Assembly: GCA_017308215.1 (NCBI GenBank)
Contig: JAFKFQ010000201.1
Span: forward strand, 11,322-44,997
Direction of reading: 5' to 3'
From: a bacterium
GTDB lineage: Bacteria; Planctomycetota; Planctomycetia; Gemmatales; Gemmataceae
Length of the DNA: 33,676 nucleotides
Shown: positions 1-7,780 of the stretch, piece by piece
How positions within the stretch are numbered: position 1 is the first letter of the stretch
Layout: each line of letters starts with the position of its first letter
Position numbers and translations under genes: made by a program
The notes under the pieces: generated by a model
The model's input: only the letters and a program-made list of their open reading frames with translations
The model's database searches: none
What the model was told of the DNA's origin: nothing

Positions 1-231
1 CCCAGGTGCCTGTACCAACGACCAGCCGGCTCACGCCGGCCGTTCGCCCGATCTGACACGGAGCGATAGTCGGACCCGTAGGTCGAGTCTTCGAGACCCG
101 ACGCGACAGCGCGGACACAACTAGCAGCGGGCCGGGAGCACGAACCTTCGTGGGTTCGCGATCCCGGCCCGCGCAGGTTCGTGGTCGGCATCGCTGCGTC
201 GGGCCTCGCCAAAGCTCGACCCGACCTACGG
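1..231. repeat. Composite two-hairpin dispersed repeat, copy 1
   Basis: No gene is visible here. Positions 25-60 carry the right arm of a palindrome with core GGCTCACGCCGGCCGTTCGC; its left arm would lie before the window. A second hairpin follows: 78-112 (beginning GTAGGTCGAG) pairs imperfectly with 196-229 (ending CCCGACCTAC), and inside it GGGCCGGGA near 130 pairs with TCCCGGCCC near 165. The same order of parts recurs at 7781-8038. The element ends about five bases before the stop codon of the HEAT-repeat gene. It may be a REP-like or MITE-like element or a structured RNA; no transposase is present. Confidence 0.6.
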
Positions 232-235
232 AAGG

Positions 236-1072
236 TTACTCGCCGAGACGCCGCAACGCGGTTTCCGCCGCCTCGCGGACGGTGCGGCTGGAGTCGAGCC
301 GCACCGCCTCGACCGTCCGGCGCGCGCGCGGGCGGGTGTTCTCGTCGCACACCTCCGGCAGAAGCAGCACGGCCTTCACCCGCGTCGCGTCCGGCTCGCG
401 CGCGTTCCCGGCGAGCGCCACCAGTGTCGGCAGCGCGAGCTTGCGGTTCTTCACCCGCCCGACCAGATCCACTGCCACCGCCCGGTTGCCCGCCTGCGTG
501 TTCGTCAGCATCGAGATCACCCCCTTGTTCACAAGCTCGTCGTCCGGGGCGATGGCGACGAGCGTGCGGAGGCTGGTTTCGAGATTGGCTCGCGCCAGAT
601 TGATGGCGGCTAGCTGCTCCTGCCGCGTTGATGCCGTGATCGGCTGACTGGCCATGGGGGAGAACTGCGCGACTATCGGCAGGATGAGCGGGACCAGCGG
701 CTCGGCCCGGCTGCCCGAGTTCGCCGCCTTAGCGACAGCCTGCATGTCTTTGTCGATGTAGATCGCCATCGCGCTCTTGTAGAGCGGCGCGTCGATCTTC
801 TTCAGCGCGTCGGCGGCGGCCGTGCGGACGGTCACCGCCGGGTCGAGCATCCCGTCGCAGAGGGCGCGGCGGAGCGACGCCCCGCTCGTCCCGAGCTCGC
901 CCATTGACTTGTACGCCGACGCCCGTGTCGACGCCGACTTGTTCTTCGCTTCGTCCTTGAGCTTGGAAATGACGGCCTTCGTCTCGGGCGGCAGGTCGTC
1001 CTGCCCGCGGAGCGGGGCGGCGACGAACAGCGAGACAACGAGAACGGGCGGCGCAAACGGCAACCGGGACAT
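236..1072 (-). CDS. Exported HEAT-repeat protein
   Basis: The 278-residue product begins with a signal peptide (MSRLPFAPPVLVVSLFVAAP then LRGQ), so it should be exported. The remainder is alpha-helical with HEAT/armadillo-like units, for example DPAVTVRTAAADALKKI around residue 85 and a final VREAAETALRRLGE. Such repeats are protein-binding scaffolds; no catalytic motif is seen. I chose the ATG at 1072 because AGGAG lies about eight bases upstream; an upstream in-frame ATG at 1117 lacks a ribosome site and would put 15 polar residues before the signal peptide. It is last in a run of minus-strand genes and separated from the next one by about 200 bp, so it probably has its own promoter. The partner is unknown. 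Confidence 0.8.
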   Translation of the reverse strand: MSRLPFAPPVLVVSLFVAAPLRGQDDLPPETKAVISKLKDEAKNKSASTRASAYKSMGELGTSGASLRRALCDGMLDPAVTVRTAAADALKKIDAPLYKSAMAIYIDKDMQAVAKAANSGSRAEPLVPLILPIVAQFSPMASQPITASTRQEQLAAINLARANLETSLRTLVAIAPDDELVNKGVISMLTNTQAGNRAVAVDLVGRVKNRKLALPTLVALAGNAREPDATRVKAVLLLPEVCDENTRPRARRTVEAVRLDSSRTVREAAETALRRLGE

Positions 1073-1153
1073 CGGGCGATCTCCTGGGTAAGAGAAATAC
1101 TGGGACAAATTTAACAAGCCGCCGACGGTGAATCCAGGTCGGTAGGTCCACGG

Positions 1154-1178
1154 CGTATTGCTTCAGCACGGCAATACG
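1154..1178. promoter_or_regulatory. Inverted repeat upstream of HEAT-repeat gene
   Basis: CGTATTGC (1154-1161) and GCAATACG (1171-1178) form a perfect 8-bp inverted repeat with a 9-base spacer. It lies 82 bp before the ATG of the HEAT-repeat gene and 92 bp after the nucleotidyltransferase stop. It is more AT-rich than its surroundings. It could be a dimeric repressor operator or a weak terminator hairpin; nothing in the sequence decides between these. Confidence 0.3.
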
Positions 1179-1269
1179 TTACCCGCCCCCGGAACCGGAC
1201 ACGAGAAGCCGGCCGCGACACCGAGGGGTTCCGGTGCGGTGGAGCGAGTTCGACGGGAAATGGGACTGG

Positions 1270-1989
1270 TTATTGATCGGCCGGCGGCGCGAAGAACGCC
1301 TCCGCCTCGGCGAATGACTCGGGCGTGCCGATGTCGATGAACCGTCCGCCCGGCACGCCGCGGATGCCGGGGTCGGCCACCCAGCGCGGCAGCACCTCGC
1401 GCTCCAAGGACACCGCCCGCCCCGCCGGGATGTCGGCGACGCACCCGCGCGGGATCAGGTAGACGCCGGCGTTGATCCACCCCGCGCCCGACGCCCCGCC
1501 CTTCTCGGCGAACGCCGTCACGCGACCGGTCGGGCCGATGCCGACGGTGCCATAGCGGCTCACGTCGTCTACGTGCGCGAGCGCTACGCCGACCTGTCCG
1601 GTATGCCGTGCTGTGGCGACGAGCCCGGCGAGGTCGATCGCGCAGTACGAGTCGCCGTTCATCAGCAGCACGTCGCCGGCGAAGAGGTCGAGCGCGTGGC
1701 GGACGGCGCCGCCGGTGCCGAGCGGCTCGGGCTCCACGGAGTAGCGCAGCGTCATCCCGCGGTAGCCGTCGCCGAACGCGGCGCGGACCTGGTCGGCGCC
1801 GTAGCCGGTGAGCAGAACCACGTCGCCGGCGCCGGCGGTGAAGAGCTGGTCGAGGAGGTGGGTGAGGTACGGGCGGCCGGCGACGGGGGCGAGCACCTTC
1901 GGCCGGTCGGCGACGACGGACCGAAGCCGGGTGCCGAGTCCGCCGGCGAGGATGGCGGCGGTCACGCCGTCGAGGAAGTTGATCATCAT
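1270..1989 (-). CDS. Sugar-1-phosphate nucleotidyltransferase (HddC-like)
   Basis: The 239-residue protein is a single NTP-transferase domain that should join a sugar 1-phosphate to an NTP and release pyrophosphate. Residues 14-22 (LAGGLGTRL) are the nucleotide-binding signature, K31 in DRPKVLAPV is the usual catalytic lysine, and D113 in MNGDSYCAID is the metal-binding aspartate. The ending RFIDIGTPESFAEAE is typical of D-glycero-D-manno-heptose-1-phosphate guanylyltransferase relatives. The substrate is inferred only loosely; glucose-1-phosphate or N-acetylmuramate-1-phosphate enzymes share this fold, and no heptose genes are adjacent. Two ATGs lie side by side (1989 and 1986). There is no clear Shine-Dalgarno sequence because the region just upstream is the stem of a long hairpin whose base touches the first ATG. 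Confidence 0.85.
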   Translation of the reverse strand: MMINFLDGVTAAILAGGLGTRLRSVVADRPKVLAPVAGRPYLTHLLDQLFTAGAGDVVLLTGYGADQVRAAFGDGYRGMTLRYSVEPEPLGTGGAVRHALDLFAGDVLLMNGDSYCAIDLAGLVATARHTGQVGVALAHVDDVSRYGTVGIGPTGRVTAFAEKGGASGAGWINAGVYLIPRGCVADIPAGRAVSLEREVLPRWVADPGIRGVPGGRFIDIGTPESFAEAEAFFAPPADQ

Positions 1990-2100
1990 CGGAGGCTGAT
2001 TTTAGACAGGATGACAGGATGAACGGGATGCCGAACCGGGCGATTGGCTTTGGTTCGGCATCCTGTCATCCTGTCATCCTGTCTAAAATCGGCCTCCGAT
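1988..2100. repeat. Long imperfect hairpin built from ACAGGATG units
   Basis: Left arm 1988-2037 and right arm 2052-2100 are inverted copies of each other, with a few mismatches and one single-base indel; the loop is 14 bases. The arms are themselves short tandem repeats of ACAGGATG, two to three per arm. The element fills the gap between the thioredoxin-like stop (2108) and the nucleotidyltransferase start (1989), so its stem ends on that start codon. It could attenuate or terminate read-through, or be a mobile palindromic repeat. Confidence 0.8.
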
Positions 2101-2107
2101 ACCCGGT

Positions 2108-3265
2108 CTACGGCCGCTGGAACCCCGCGGCGCTGGCCGGCTCGCGGCCTTGAATCGCCGCCAGCCGCGTCTGGGCCGCGTCGGCCAACCGCGTCCCCGG
2201 CGCGAGACGCGTCACCCGTTCCAGGCACGCCGTCGCCTCACGCATGTTCCCGCGGCGCTGCCAGCTCTCCGCCAGCGCCAGGTACATCCCCGCCGTCTTC
2301 TCGTTCATCTGCTCGCACGCCGCTGCCAGGCGGTCCGGGTAGTCGCGCACGTCGGCCGCGAGGTTGGCGGCGTCGCGCGCCTCGGGGCGGTCGGCGAACG
2401 CCGTCGTCAGCTGGTCGCAGCGCTGGAGGCAGTCGTGGTAGCGGCCCGCGCGGAAGTCGTCGCGGGCCGTCGCGAGCAGGTCGCGGCCGAGCCGCACCCG
2501 CTGGTTCTCGCGCGTCTCGGGGCGGTCGGCGAGGCCGGCAAGCATCCCGGCGGCGTCGGCCGCGGCCTGCGTCCCGGAGAACGTCTTCATCAGGTTGGCG
2601 AGCTCGTCCATCGCCTCGGGCGTCGCGCCCTTCGTCTCCAGGTCGCGGGCCTTCGCCAGCCGCCCCGCCGCCTGCTGTTCGATGCCGTTCAACACCTCGC
2701 GGGCCTTCGCCCCGACCGGCCGCTCGCCGGCGTCCTTCACAATGCCGCGCAGGAGCGACACCGCGCGCGGGTAGTCGCCCACACCGACCGCCTTCCCGGC
2801 CTCGTTGAAGTCGCGGGCCATCCAGTCGGCGGTCGCCGCGGCCGTCGCGGCGCGGCGCATGTGCTCCACGTAGCGCTCGGGTTCGAGATACCCCTCGACG
2901 AAGGCGTGGATCTTCCCGTCGGCGCCGGCGAGCACGCTCGTCGGGTACACCTGCACCCGCAGAGCCTTCGCCAGCGCCGGGTCGCGGTGCGCGTCGATCT
3001 TCAACGGGATGAAGCCGTTCGCCGTCAGTTGCGTGACGGCGGGGTTCTTGAACGTGCTGGCCTCGAGTTTGCGGCAATAAAAGCAGTTTTCGGTACCAAC
3101 GACGATGAGGAGCGGGAGGCCGCGGTCGGCGGCCTCCTTGCGGGCGGTGTTGTAGTCGGTGCGCCACGCGACGTCGGCCGCCGGCGGCTGGGCGAACCCG
3201 GCCTGCGGGATGAGGGCGACGAGCAGGAACAGAGCGACCGGGGCCGCGACGAGACGGGTGTGCAT
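2108..3265 (-). CDS. Exported thioredoxin-like protein with helical C-terminal domain
   Basis: The 385-residue protein starts with a signal peptide (residues 1-25, ending GFAQ). Residues about 30-145 form a thioredoxin fold with redox motif CFYC (C61, C64) and the cis-proline segment VYPTS (P108). This indicates a periplasmic thiol:disulfide reductase or isomerase of the thioredoxin_7/DUF255-like group. The C-terminal 230 residues are alanine-rich helices with TPR-like spacing (for example SWQRRGNMREATACLERVTRLAPG), probably a protein-interaction platform. The gene stands between xerC and the nucleotidyltransferase on the same strand, with a 114-bp gap upstream and a large hairpin downstream. 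Client proteins are unknown. Confidence 0.85.
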   Translation of the reverse strand: MHTRLVAAPVALFLLVALIPQAGFAQPPAADVAWRTDYNTARKEAADRGLPLLIVVGTENCFYCRKLEASTFKNPAVTQLTANGFIPLKIDAHRDPALAKALRVQVYPTSVLAGADGKIHAFVEGYLEPERYVEHMRRAATAAATADWMARDFNEAGKAVGVGDYPRAVSLLRGIVKDAGERPVGAKAREVLNGIEQQAAGRLAKARDLETKGATPEAMDELANLMKTFSGTQAAADAAGMLAGLADRPETRENQRVRLGRDLLATARDDFRAGRYHDCLQRCDQLTTAFADRPEARDAANLAADVRDYPDRLAAACEQMNEKTAGMYLALAESWQRRGNMREATACLERVTRLAPGTRLADAAQTRLAAIQGREPASAAGFQRP

Positions 3266-3379
3266 GTCGGGTTCCCTGAGTGTCGGTCGTGGTGCGGTGG
3301 AACCGGGCGTTTCGGGGTGTCGGGGTCTCCCGCGCGGGGGAGCGGTGTGAACCGATCGGGTCGTCTTCGTCCGGGCGGG

Positions 3380-4288
3380 TCATTCCGCTCGCGGGTGCGC
3401 CTTCCGGTAGCTGTCCTGGAGCCGCTGCGTGGTCACGTGCGTGTACACCTGCGTGGTGTTCAGGCTCTTGTGCCCGAGCAATTCCTGCACCCCGCGGATG
3501 TCCGCCCCCGCGTCGAGCAGGTGGGTGGCGAAGCTGTGCCGGAGGGTGTGCGGGCTGGTCCGCGGGTCGAGCCCGGCCAGCTGGAGGTACCCGGCGAGCA
3601 GCCGCCCGACGCTCCGCGCCGTCAGCCGCCCGCCGTCCTTGTTGAGGAAGACCGCCGGGGAGTCCGCCCCGGCCCGTGACAGCAGCGCCCCCCGCTCCGG
3701 GAGCCAGGCGCTCAAGGCGGATATCGCGGCCGGACCCAGAAGGGCGAGCCGTTCCTTCTTGCCTTTGCCGCGGACGACAATCACGCCATCATTCAGGTCG
3801 GCATCGGCCAGGTCGAGGCCAACCAGTTCGCTCACGCGCAGGCCGGCGGAGTAGAGCGTCTCAAGAAGGGCGCGATCCCGCGAACCGGCCCAGCCGGACG
3901 GGTCGGGCGCGGCGAGCAGTTTCTGCACGTCCGGCACGGTCAGGAAGTGGGGAAGCTTCTTCTCCTGCCGCGGCCCGCGCAATCCGAGCGCCGGGTTCTG
4001 CCCGAGCACACCCTGCCGGCACAGGAACTTCCCGAACGACCGCACCGCCGCGAGCCGCCGCGCGATCGTCGCCTTCGAGTACTGCTGCTCGTGGAGCCAC
4101 GCGACGAACGCGCGGAGGAGGCGCGTGCTCCAGTCCGCCGGCGCGATGGAGCCCTTGCCGAGGCGCTCGCGGGCGAACTGGAGTGCCTGGGTGAGGTCTT
4201 CGCGGTACGACTTGACCGTCTTGTCGGAGGCGTTACGCTCGAGCCCAAGGTGCGTCAGGAACTCGGCGAGTCCGGCTTCGAGCGTCAA
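3380..4288 (-). CDS. xerC: Tyrosine recombinase XerC/XerD
   Basis: The 302-residue length and layout match Xer recombinases, which resolve chromosome dimers at dif. Residues 1-105 are the SAM-like core-binding domain (VKSYREDLTQALQFA). The catalytic domain shows the full set: R151 in SAGLRVSEL, a lysine near 175-178 in RGKGKKE, H247 and R250 in SPHTLRHSFATHLL, H273 in LLGHKSL and nucleophile Y282 in TQVYTHV. The start codon appears to be TTG at 4288, as no ATG or GTG is available just upstream in frame. No integrase-type extra arm-binding domain and no attachment site are seen, so this is the housekeeping enzyme and not a phage integrase. XerC versus XerD cannot be settled from sequence alone. 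The 71-residue gene just upstream is probably co-transcribed. Confidence 0.9.
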   Translation of the reverse strand: MTLEAGLAEFLTHLGLERNASDKTVKSYREDLTQALQFARERLGKGSIAPADWSTRLLRAFVAWLHEQQYSKATIARRLAAVRSFGKFLCRQGVLGQNPALGLRGPRQEKKLPHFLTVPDVQKLLAAPDPSGWAGSRDRALLETLYSAGLRVSELVGLDLADADLNDGVIVVRGKGKKERLALLGPAAISALSAWLPERGALLSRAGADSPAVFLNKDGGRLTARSVGRLLAGYLQLAGLDPRTSPHTLRHSFATHLLDAGADIRGVQELLGHKSLNTTQVYTHVTTQRLQDSYRKAHPRAE

Positions 4289-4333
4289 GGTGATCCGCCC
4301 CGGGCGAGGGTGTCGCGTCCGTGCGGAATGGTA

Positions 4334-4549
4334 TCAGTCGAGGTCGGGGTGCGCCGAGAGTTCAGCCGGCGCCGGGTTGCGGACGCGGTCGGTGAGGACC
4401 GCGGCGTCGAACCAGGTCAGCGCCTCGGCCGGGTCGGCGGCCTTGTGGCGGACGTCGTCCACCAGGGCGTCGCGGCTCTCGTCGTCGTAGACGAAAAAGT
4501 ACCGCTCGTCGCCCTTGAACAGCGCCAGGACGTTGAGTTCGCGTGGCAC
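4334..4549 (-). CDS. Small conserved-looking protein upstream of xerC
   Basis: A 71-residue product starting at GTG 4549, preceded by AGGGGG about six bases upstream. It begins VPRELNVLALFKGDERYFFV and continues with charged helices and a Trp-Phe-Asp stretch (ALTWFDAAVL). It has no signal peptide or membrane segment and looks like a small cytoplasmic alpha/beta protein. It ends 45 bp before xerC on the same strand, so the two are probably one transcript. I do not recognise a function. The balanced residue composition, against the Arg/Pro/Ala-rich noise of other frames, and the ribosome site support it being real. Confidence 0.65.
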   Translation of the reverse strand: MPRELNVLALFKGDERYFFVYDDESRDALVDDVRHKAADPAEALTWFDAAVLTDRVRNPAPAELSAHPDLD

Positions 4550-4807
4550 CCGCGCCCCCTGCCGACCGGTTCGCGGGCCGGAACGCGCCGCGACACCCTC
4601 CGTACATCGGCCGGGCGGGCGTGGGGCTGGAGGGAATCCGGCGCGGCGAGAGCGGGACGAGGGAGCGGTCCGCCCGGAGAACCGGTACGACCGGTTCGCC
4701 CGAACTCGCCACCCCGCCGCCTTTTCCGTAGACACTCTCCGACACCGCTTGTTACACTCGCCGCTTTGTCGCGGGCCGACCCCGCACCCCTCCCACGGAG
4801 TCGTTTC

Positions 4808-6838
4808 GTGAACGGCGCGTCCCGCCCGGCATCGCCGGGGCTCAACGAGAAGATCCTGTTCTGGGCCAGCTTCGCCACCCTCATCGCCGCCGGCATCGGG
4901 TTCTCGGTCCGCGGGGCGATCGTGAAGGACTGGGGCCAGCAGTTCGGCTTCACGCAGGCCGAGCTCGGCACCATCAACGGCGGCGGGCTGTGGGGCTTCG
5001 GGCTCGCCATCATCTTCTTCAGCTTCCTCGCCGACCGGTTCGGGTACGGCAAGCTCATGCTCGTCGCGTTCCTGTTCCACGCCTCGTCGGCGGTGCTCAC
5101 GTTCGCCGCCACGCCGGTCTACAACGCCTACGGCAAGGCGGCCGCGTTCACCTGCCTGAACCTCGGGATGTGGCTGTTCGCGCTCGGCAACGGGACGTGC
5201 GAGGCGGTCATCAACCCGCTCACCGCCACCCTCTTCCCGCGGAACAAGACGCACTGGCTGAACATCCTCCACGCCGGCTGGCCGCTCGGGCTCATCCTCG
5301 GCGCCGTGATCCTGCTCGGGTTCAACCACTCGGGCGAGACGATCCGCTGGGAGTACAAGCTCGGCGTGTTCCTGGTCCCGGTGCTGGCCTACGGGCTGCT
5401 CATGTTCAACCGCCCCTTCCCGCGGTCCGAGGCCGACGCCGCCGGCGTGTCGATGGCCGACCAGATGGGGACCGTCGGCATGGTCGGCGTCGCCGCTGCC
5501 GTCGGGCTGTTCGGGCTGACGCTGAACACACAGATCCTGCCGCTGGTCGGGAAGGCGGCCGGCACCGCGTTCCCGCAGTGGGTCGGGTGGGCCGGGGCCG
5601 GCGTCGTGTGGGCCGGGTACGCGGTGGTCACGCGGTTCGCGTTCGGCAGCCTGCTCATCCTGTTCCTGTACGTGCTGCACGCGCTGGTCGGGTACGTCGA
5701 GCTCGGCACCGACAGCTGGATCACGAACATCACTGAGCGGGTGCTGGAGAACCAGAACACCGCTCTGATGGCGTTCATCTGGACCAACCTGCTGATGTTC
5801 ACCCTGCGGTTCTTTGCCGGGCCGATCGTCCACAAGATCAACCCGGTCGGGCTGCTGTTCGCCAGCGCCCTGCTCGGCACCGCCGGGTTGTACATGCTCG
5901 GGATGCCGTTCACCAGTTCGGTGTGGCCGTGGGTCGCCGCGGTGACCGTGTACGGCATCGGCAAGACGTTCTACTGGCCGACGCTTCTGGGGGTGATCTC
6001 GGAGCGGTTCCCGAAGGGCGGGGCGCTGGCGCTCGGGCTCAGCGGCGGCACCGGGATGCTCGCCGCCGGCCTCCTCGGCAGCCCGGGCATCGGCTACAAG
6101 CAGGACTACTTCGCGGTCGAGAAGATCAAGAGCACGTCGCCGGCGACCTACGACCGGTACAAGGCGGCGGAGGCGTCCGGGTTCCCGCTCGTCACCGAAC
6201 TGGCGCCGGCCGAGGCGCCGCCGGTCGCCGGGCTCGACAACGCCAAGCTCAAGGTGTTCGACGACTACAAGGGAAGCATCAAGAAGGTCTGGGCGGCGGT
6301 TCAGGACAAGGCGCCGGCCGAGAAACTCCCCCGGGTGCTGACGGACGGCACCGGCGGCACCCGCGATGTCGGTCTGGTGGTCGATGACAAGGCGGTCCAT
6401 GTGCCCGTCACCTTCGTGACGCGGGCGGAGTACAAGACCATCGCCGAGGAGGCCAAGAAGTCCGGCAAGGAGCCACCGGCGTTGCTCGAGACCACACTCC
6501 AGAGCGACCTTGCGACTTTGGAAAAGTCGAAGTCCGAGGGGAAGTCGGTCGAGTCGAAGCTGGAGGAGACCCTAACCCAGTTGCGGACCTGGTGGGTCGG
6601 GCAGGGCGAGCCGGCCTTTTCCACCGATGAGCAGAAGCTCGACGAGGCGCGGACGTACGGGGCGAAGACGGCGCTGATGTACACCGCCGCGGTGCCGGCG
6701 GTGCTCGCCGTCGGGTTCCTACTGCTGATCCTGTACTTCGCCGCCACCGGCGGGTACAAGCCGGTCGAACTGGCCGGCCACACCCCGGCCGACCCGCGGG
6801 ACAGGTACGGTGCGCCCGCCGAGCACTGGGGACGTTGA
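4808..6838 (+). CDS. MFS transporter with large loop domain
   Basis: The 676-residue protein is a major facilitator superfamily permease, normally 400-450 residues. The start is GTG 4808 with GGAG seven bases upstream. Hydrophobic segments run from about residue 14 (ILFWASFATLIAAGIGFSV) to residue 420, with MFS-like loop text ADRFGYGKLM after TM2. After TM11 (GLSGGTGMLAAGLLG) comes a hydrophilic insert at about 428-621, rich in Lys and Glu, followed by TM12 (YTAAVPAVLAVGFLLLILYF). With both ends cytoplasmic the insert would face the periplasm. The fold resembles fucose/nucleoside-type MFS members, but the substrate cannot be read from the sequence. The downstream neighbour is not obviously linked: a hairpin element and a separate promoter lie between. 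Confidence 0.85.
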   Translation: MNGASRPASPGLNEKILFWASFATLIAAGIGFSVRGAIVKDWGQQFGFTQAELGTINGGGLWGFGLAIIFFSFLADRFGYGKLMLVAFLFHASSAVLTFAATPVYNAYGKAAAFTCLNLGMWLFALGNGTCEAVINPLTATLFPRNKTHWLNILHAGWPLGLILGAVILLGFNHSGETIRWEYKLGVFLVPVLAYGLLMFNRPFPRSEADAAGVSMADQMGTVGMVGVAAAVGLFGLTLNTQILPLVGKAAGTAFPQWVGWAGAGVVWAGYAVVTRFAFGSLLILFLYVLHALVGYVELGTDSWITNITERVLENQNTALMAFIWTNLLMFTLRFFAGPIVHKINPVGLLFASALLGTAGLYMLGMPFTSSVWPWVAAVTVYGIGKTFYWPTLLGVISERFPKGGALALGLSGGTGMLAAGLLGSPGIGYKQDYFAVEKIKSTSPATYDRYKAAEASGFPLVTELAPAEAPPVAGLDNAKLKVFDDYKGSIKKVWAAVQDKAPAEKLPRVLTDGTGGTRDVGLVVDDKAVHVPVTFVTRAEYKTIAEEAKKSGKEPPALLETTLQSDLATLEKSKSEGKSVESKLEETLTQLRTWWVGQGEPAFSTDEQKLDEARTYGAKTALMYTAAVPAVLAVGFLLLILYFAATGGYKPVELAGHTPADPRDRYGAPAEHWGR

Positions 6839-6853
6839 CCCCGGAAGCCGGAG

Positions 6854-6950
6854 AATGACGAGTGATGAATGACCCACCAATGACGAAGGAAGACACCGCT
6901 CATCTTCCTTTGTCATTGGTGGGTCATTCGTCATTCGTCATTCGTCATTA
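6854..6950. repeat. Long hairpin built from ATGACGA units
   Basis: Left arm 6854-6893 and right arm 6903-6942 match as inverted copies at 37 of 40 positions, with a 9-base loop; one more unit follows to 6950. The outer half of each arm is a run of the 7-mer AATGACG or a variant, and the inner half contains CCACCAATGAC. It lies 16 bp after the MFS stop and ends 18 bp before the perfect -10 box of the next gene. Base composition is clearly less GC-rich than the flanking genes. Terminator function is possible, but there is no T-tract. Confidence 0.8.
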
Positions 6951-6967
6951 GAGGTGGCGCCTGGCCC

Positions 6968-6980
6968 TATAATTCCCGCA
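6968..6980 (+). promoter_or_regulatory. TATAAT -10 box for a probably leaderless mRNA
   Basis: A perfect TATAAT occupies 6968-6973, and the A of the MBL-hydrolase ATG is at 6980, exactly where a transcript would be expected to start. No Shine-Dalgarno sequence is present between the box and the ATG. The -35 region (about 6945-6950) matches TTGACA poorly and lies at the outer end of the ATGACGA hairpin. This reads as a leaderless gene; it is a prediction from spacing only. Confidence 0.5.
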
Positions 6981-7765
6981 TGAGTGGGTTGCGCACGTTC
7001 ACCTTCCTCGGCACCGGGACGTCCGTCGGCGTGCCGATGATCGGCTGCGACTGCCACGTCTGCCGCTCGCCGAACCCGAAGAACCACCGCTACCGCAGCT
7101 CGGTCCTCGTCGAGGCGCCGGGCGGCACCATCCTCGTCGACACCACGCCTGAGCTCCGGCTGCAACTCGTCCGCGCCGGGGTGAAGCTCGTCCACTCCGT
7201 CCTCTACACGCACTACCACGCCGACCACCTGTTCGGCCTCGACGACGTACGCCTGTTCCCGATGCTCCTCGGCGGCCCGCTGCCGATCTTCTGCGCCGCC
7301 GACACCGAGGAGGTGATCCGCCGCGCGTTCGCCTACGCCTTCCACCCGGGGAACGACGACCTGCCGGCCGGCGTGCTGCCGCGGCTCGAGTTCCACCGCA
7401 TCGACGACCGCCCGTTCGAGGTGCTCGGTGAGACGGTGACGCCCATCCCGTTCACGCACGGCCGGTTTCACGTCTACGGCTTCCGCATCGGCGGCGTGGC
7501 GTACTGCACCGACGTGAGCGGCATCCCGGACCGGAGCTGGTCGCTGCTGGAGGGGCTCGACGTGCTGATCCTCGGCGCGCTGCGGCCGGGGAAGCCGCAC
7601 CCGTCGCACTTCAGCCTGGAGCAGGCGCTGGACGTGATCGCCCGGGTGAAGCCGCGGCAGGCGTACCTGACGCACATGGCTCACACGATGGACTACGACG
7701 CCCTCACGCCGACGCTCCCGCCCGGCGTGGCACTCGGGTACGACGGGCTGGCGTTCCGGTTCTGA
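6980..7765 (+). CDS. MBL-fold metallo-hydrolase, PhnP-like
   Basis: The 261-residue protein is a metallo-beta-lactamase-fold phosphodiesterase-type hydrolase. The PhnP-family N-terminus FLGTGTSVGVPMIGCDCHVC supplies zinc-type cysteines C23, C25 and C28. The metal site THYHADH is at 77-83, with later ligands in FTHGRFH, CTDVSG and LTHMAH. PhnP itself opens cyclic ribose 1,2-phosphate in phosphonate breakdown, but no phn genes are nearby, so a general cyclic phosphodiesterase is the safer call. Length is normal and no signal peptide is seen, so it should be cytoplasmic. Expression is probably from the TATAAT just upstream. A large composite hairpin element fills the gap to the next gene. Confidence 0.88.
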   Translation: MSGLRTFTFLGTGTSVGVPMIGCDCHVCRSPNPKNHRYRSSVLVEAPGGTILVDTTPELRLQLVRAGVKLVHSVLYTHYHADHLFGLDDVRLFPMLLGGPLPIFCAADTEEVIRRAFAYAFHPGNDDLPAGVLPRLEFHRIDDRPFEVLGETVTPIPFTHGRFHVYGFRIGGVAYCTDVSGIPDRSWSLLEGLDVLILGALRPGKPHPSHFSLEQALDVIARVKPRQAYLTHMAHTMDYDALTPTLPPGVALGYDGLAFRF

Positions 7766-7780
7766 GACCCCGATCCACGT

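Noticed and set aside
1270..1989. Nucleotidyltransferase read as MurU (MurNAc-1-phosphate uridylyltransferase), to link it with the MurQ operon
   Set aside because: Signature and C-terminal text fit HddC-like enzymes better, and no MurNAc kinase or phosphatase is adjacent to it.
1988..2100. CRISPR-like array from the repeated ACAGGATG units
   Set aside because: Units are 8 bp, without unique spacers, arranged as a hairpin, and no cas genes are present.
2150..3679. A 509-codon plus-strand open frame opposite the thioredoxin-like gene
   Set aside because: Arg/Gly/Val-rich composition without motifs; the minus-strand reading has a signal peptide, CFYC and cis-Pro.
3380..4288. Phage or island integrase
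   Set aside because: Length and motifs are those of housekeeping Xer proteins; no attachment-site repeats, tRNA or phage genes are near.
4334..6400. A 688-codon open frame on the minus strand opposite the MFS gene
   Set aside because: It is antisense to a clear membrane protein and its product is a low-complexity Arg/Glu/Asp/His-rich text typical of GC-rich shadow frames. Only its last 71 codons (4334-4549) look real.
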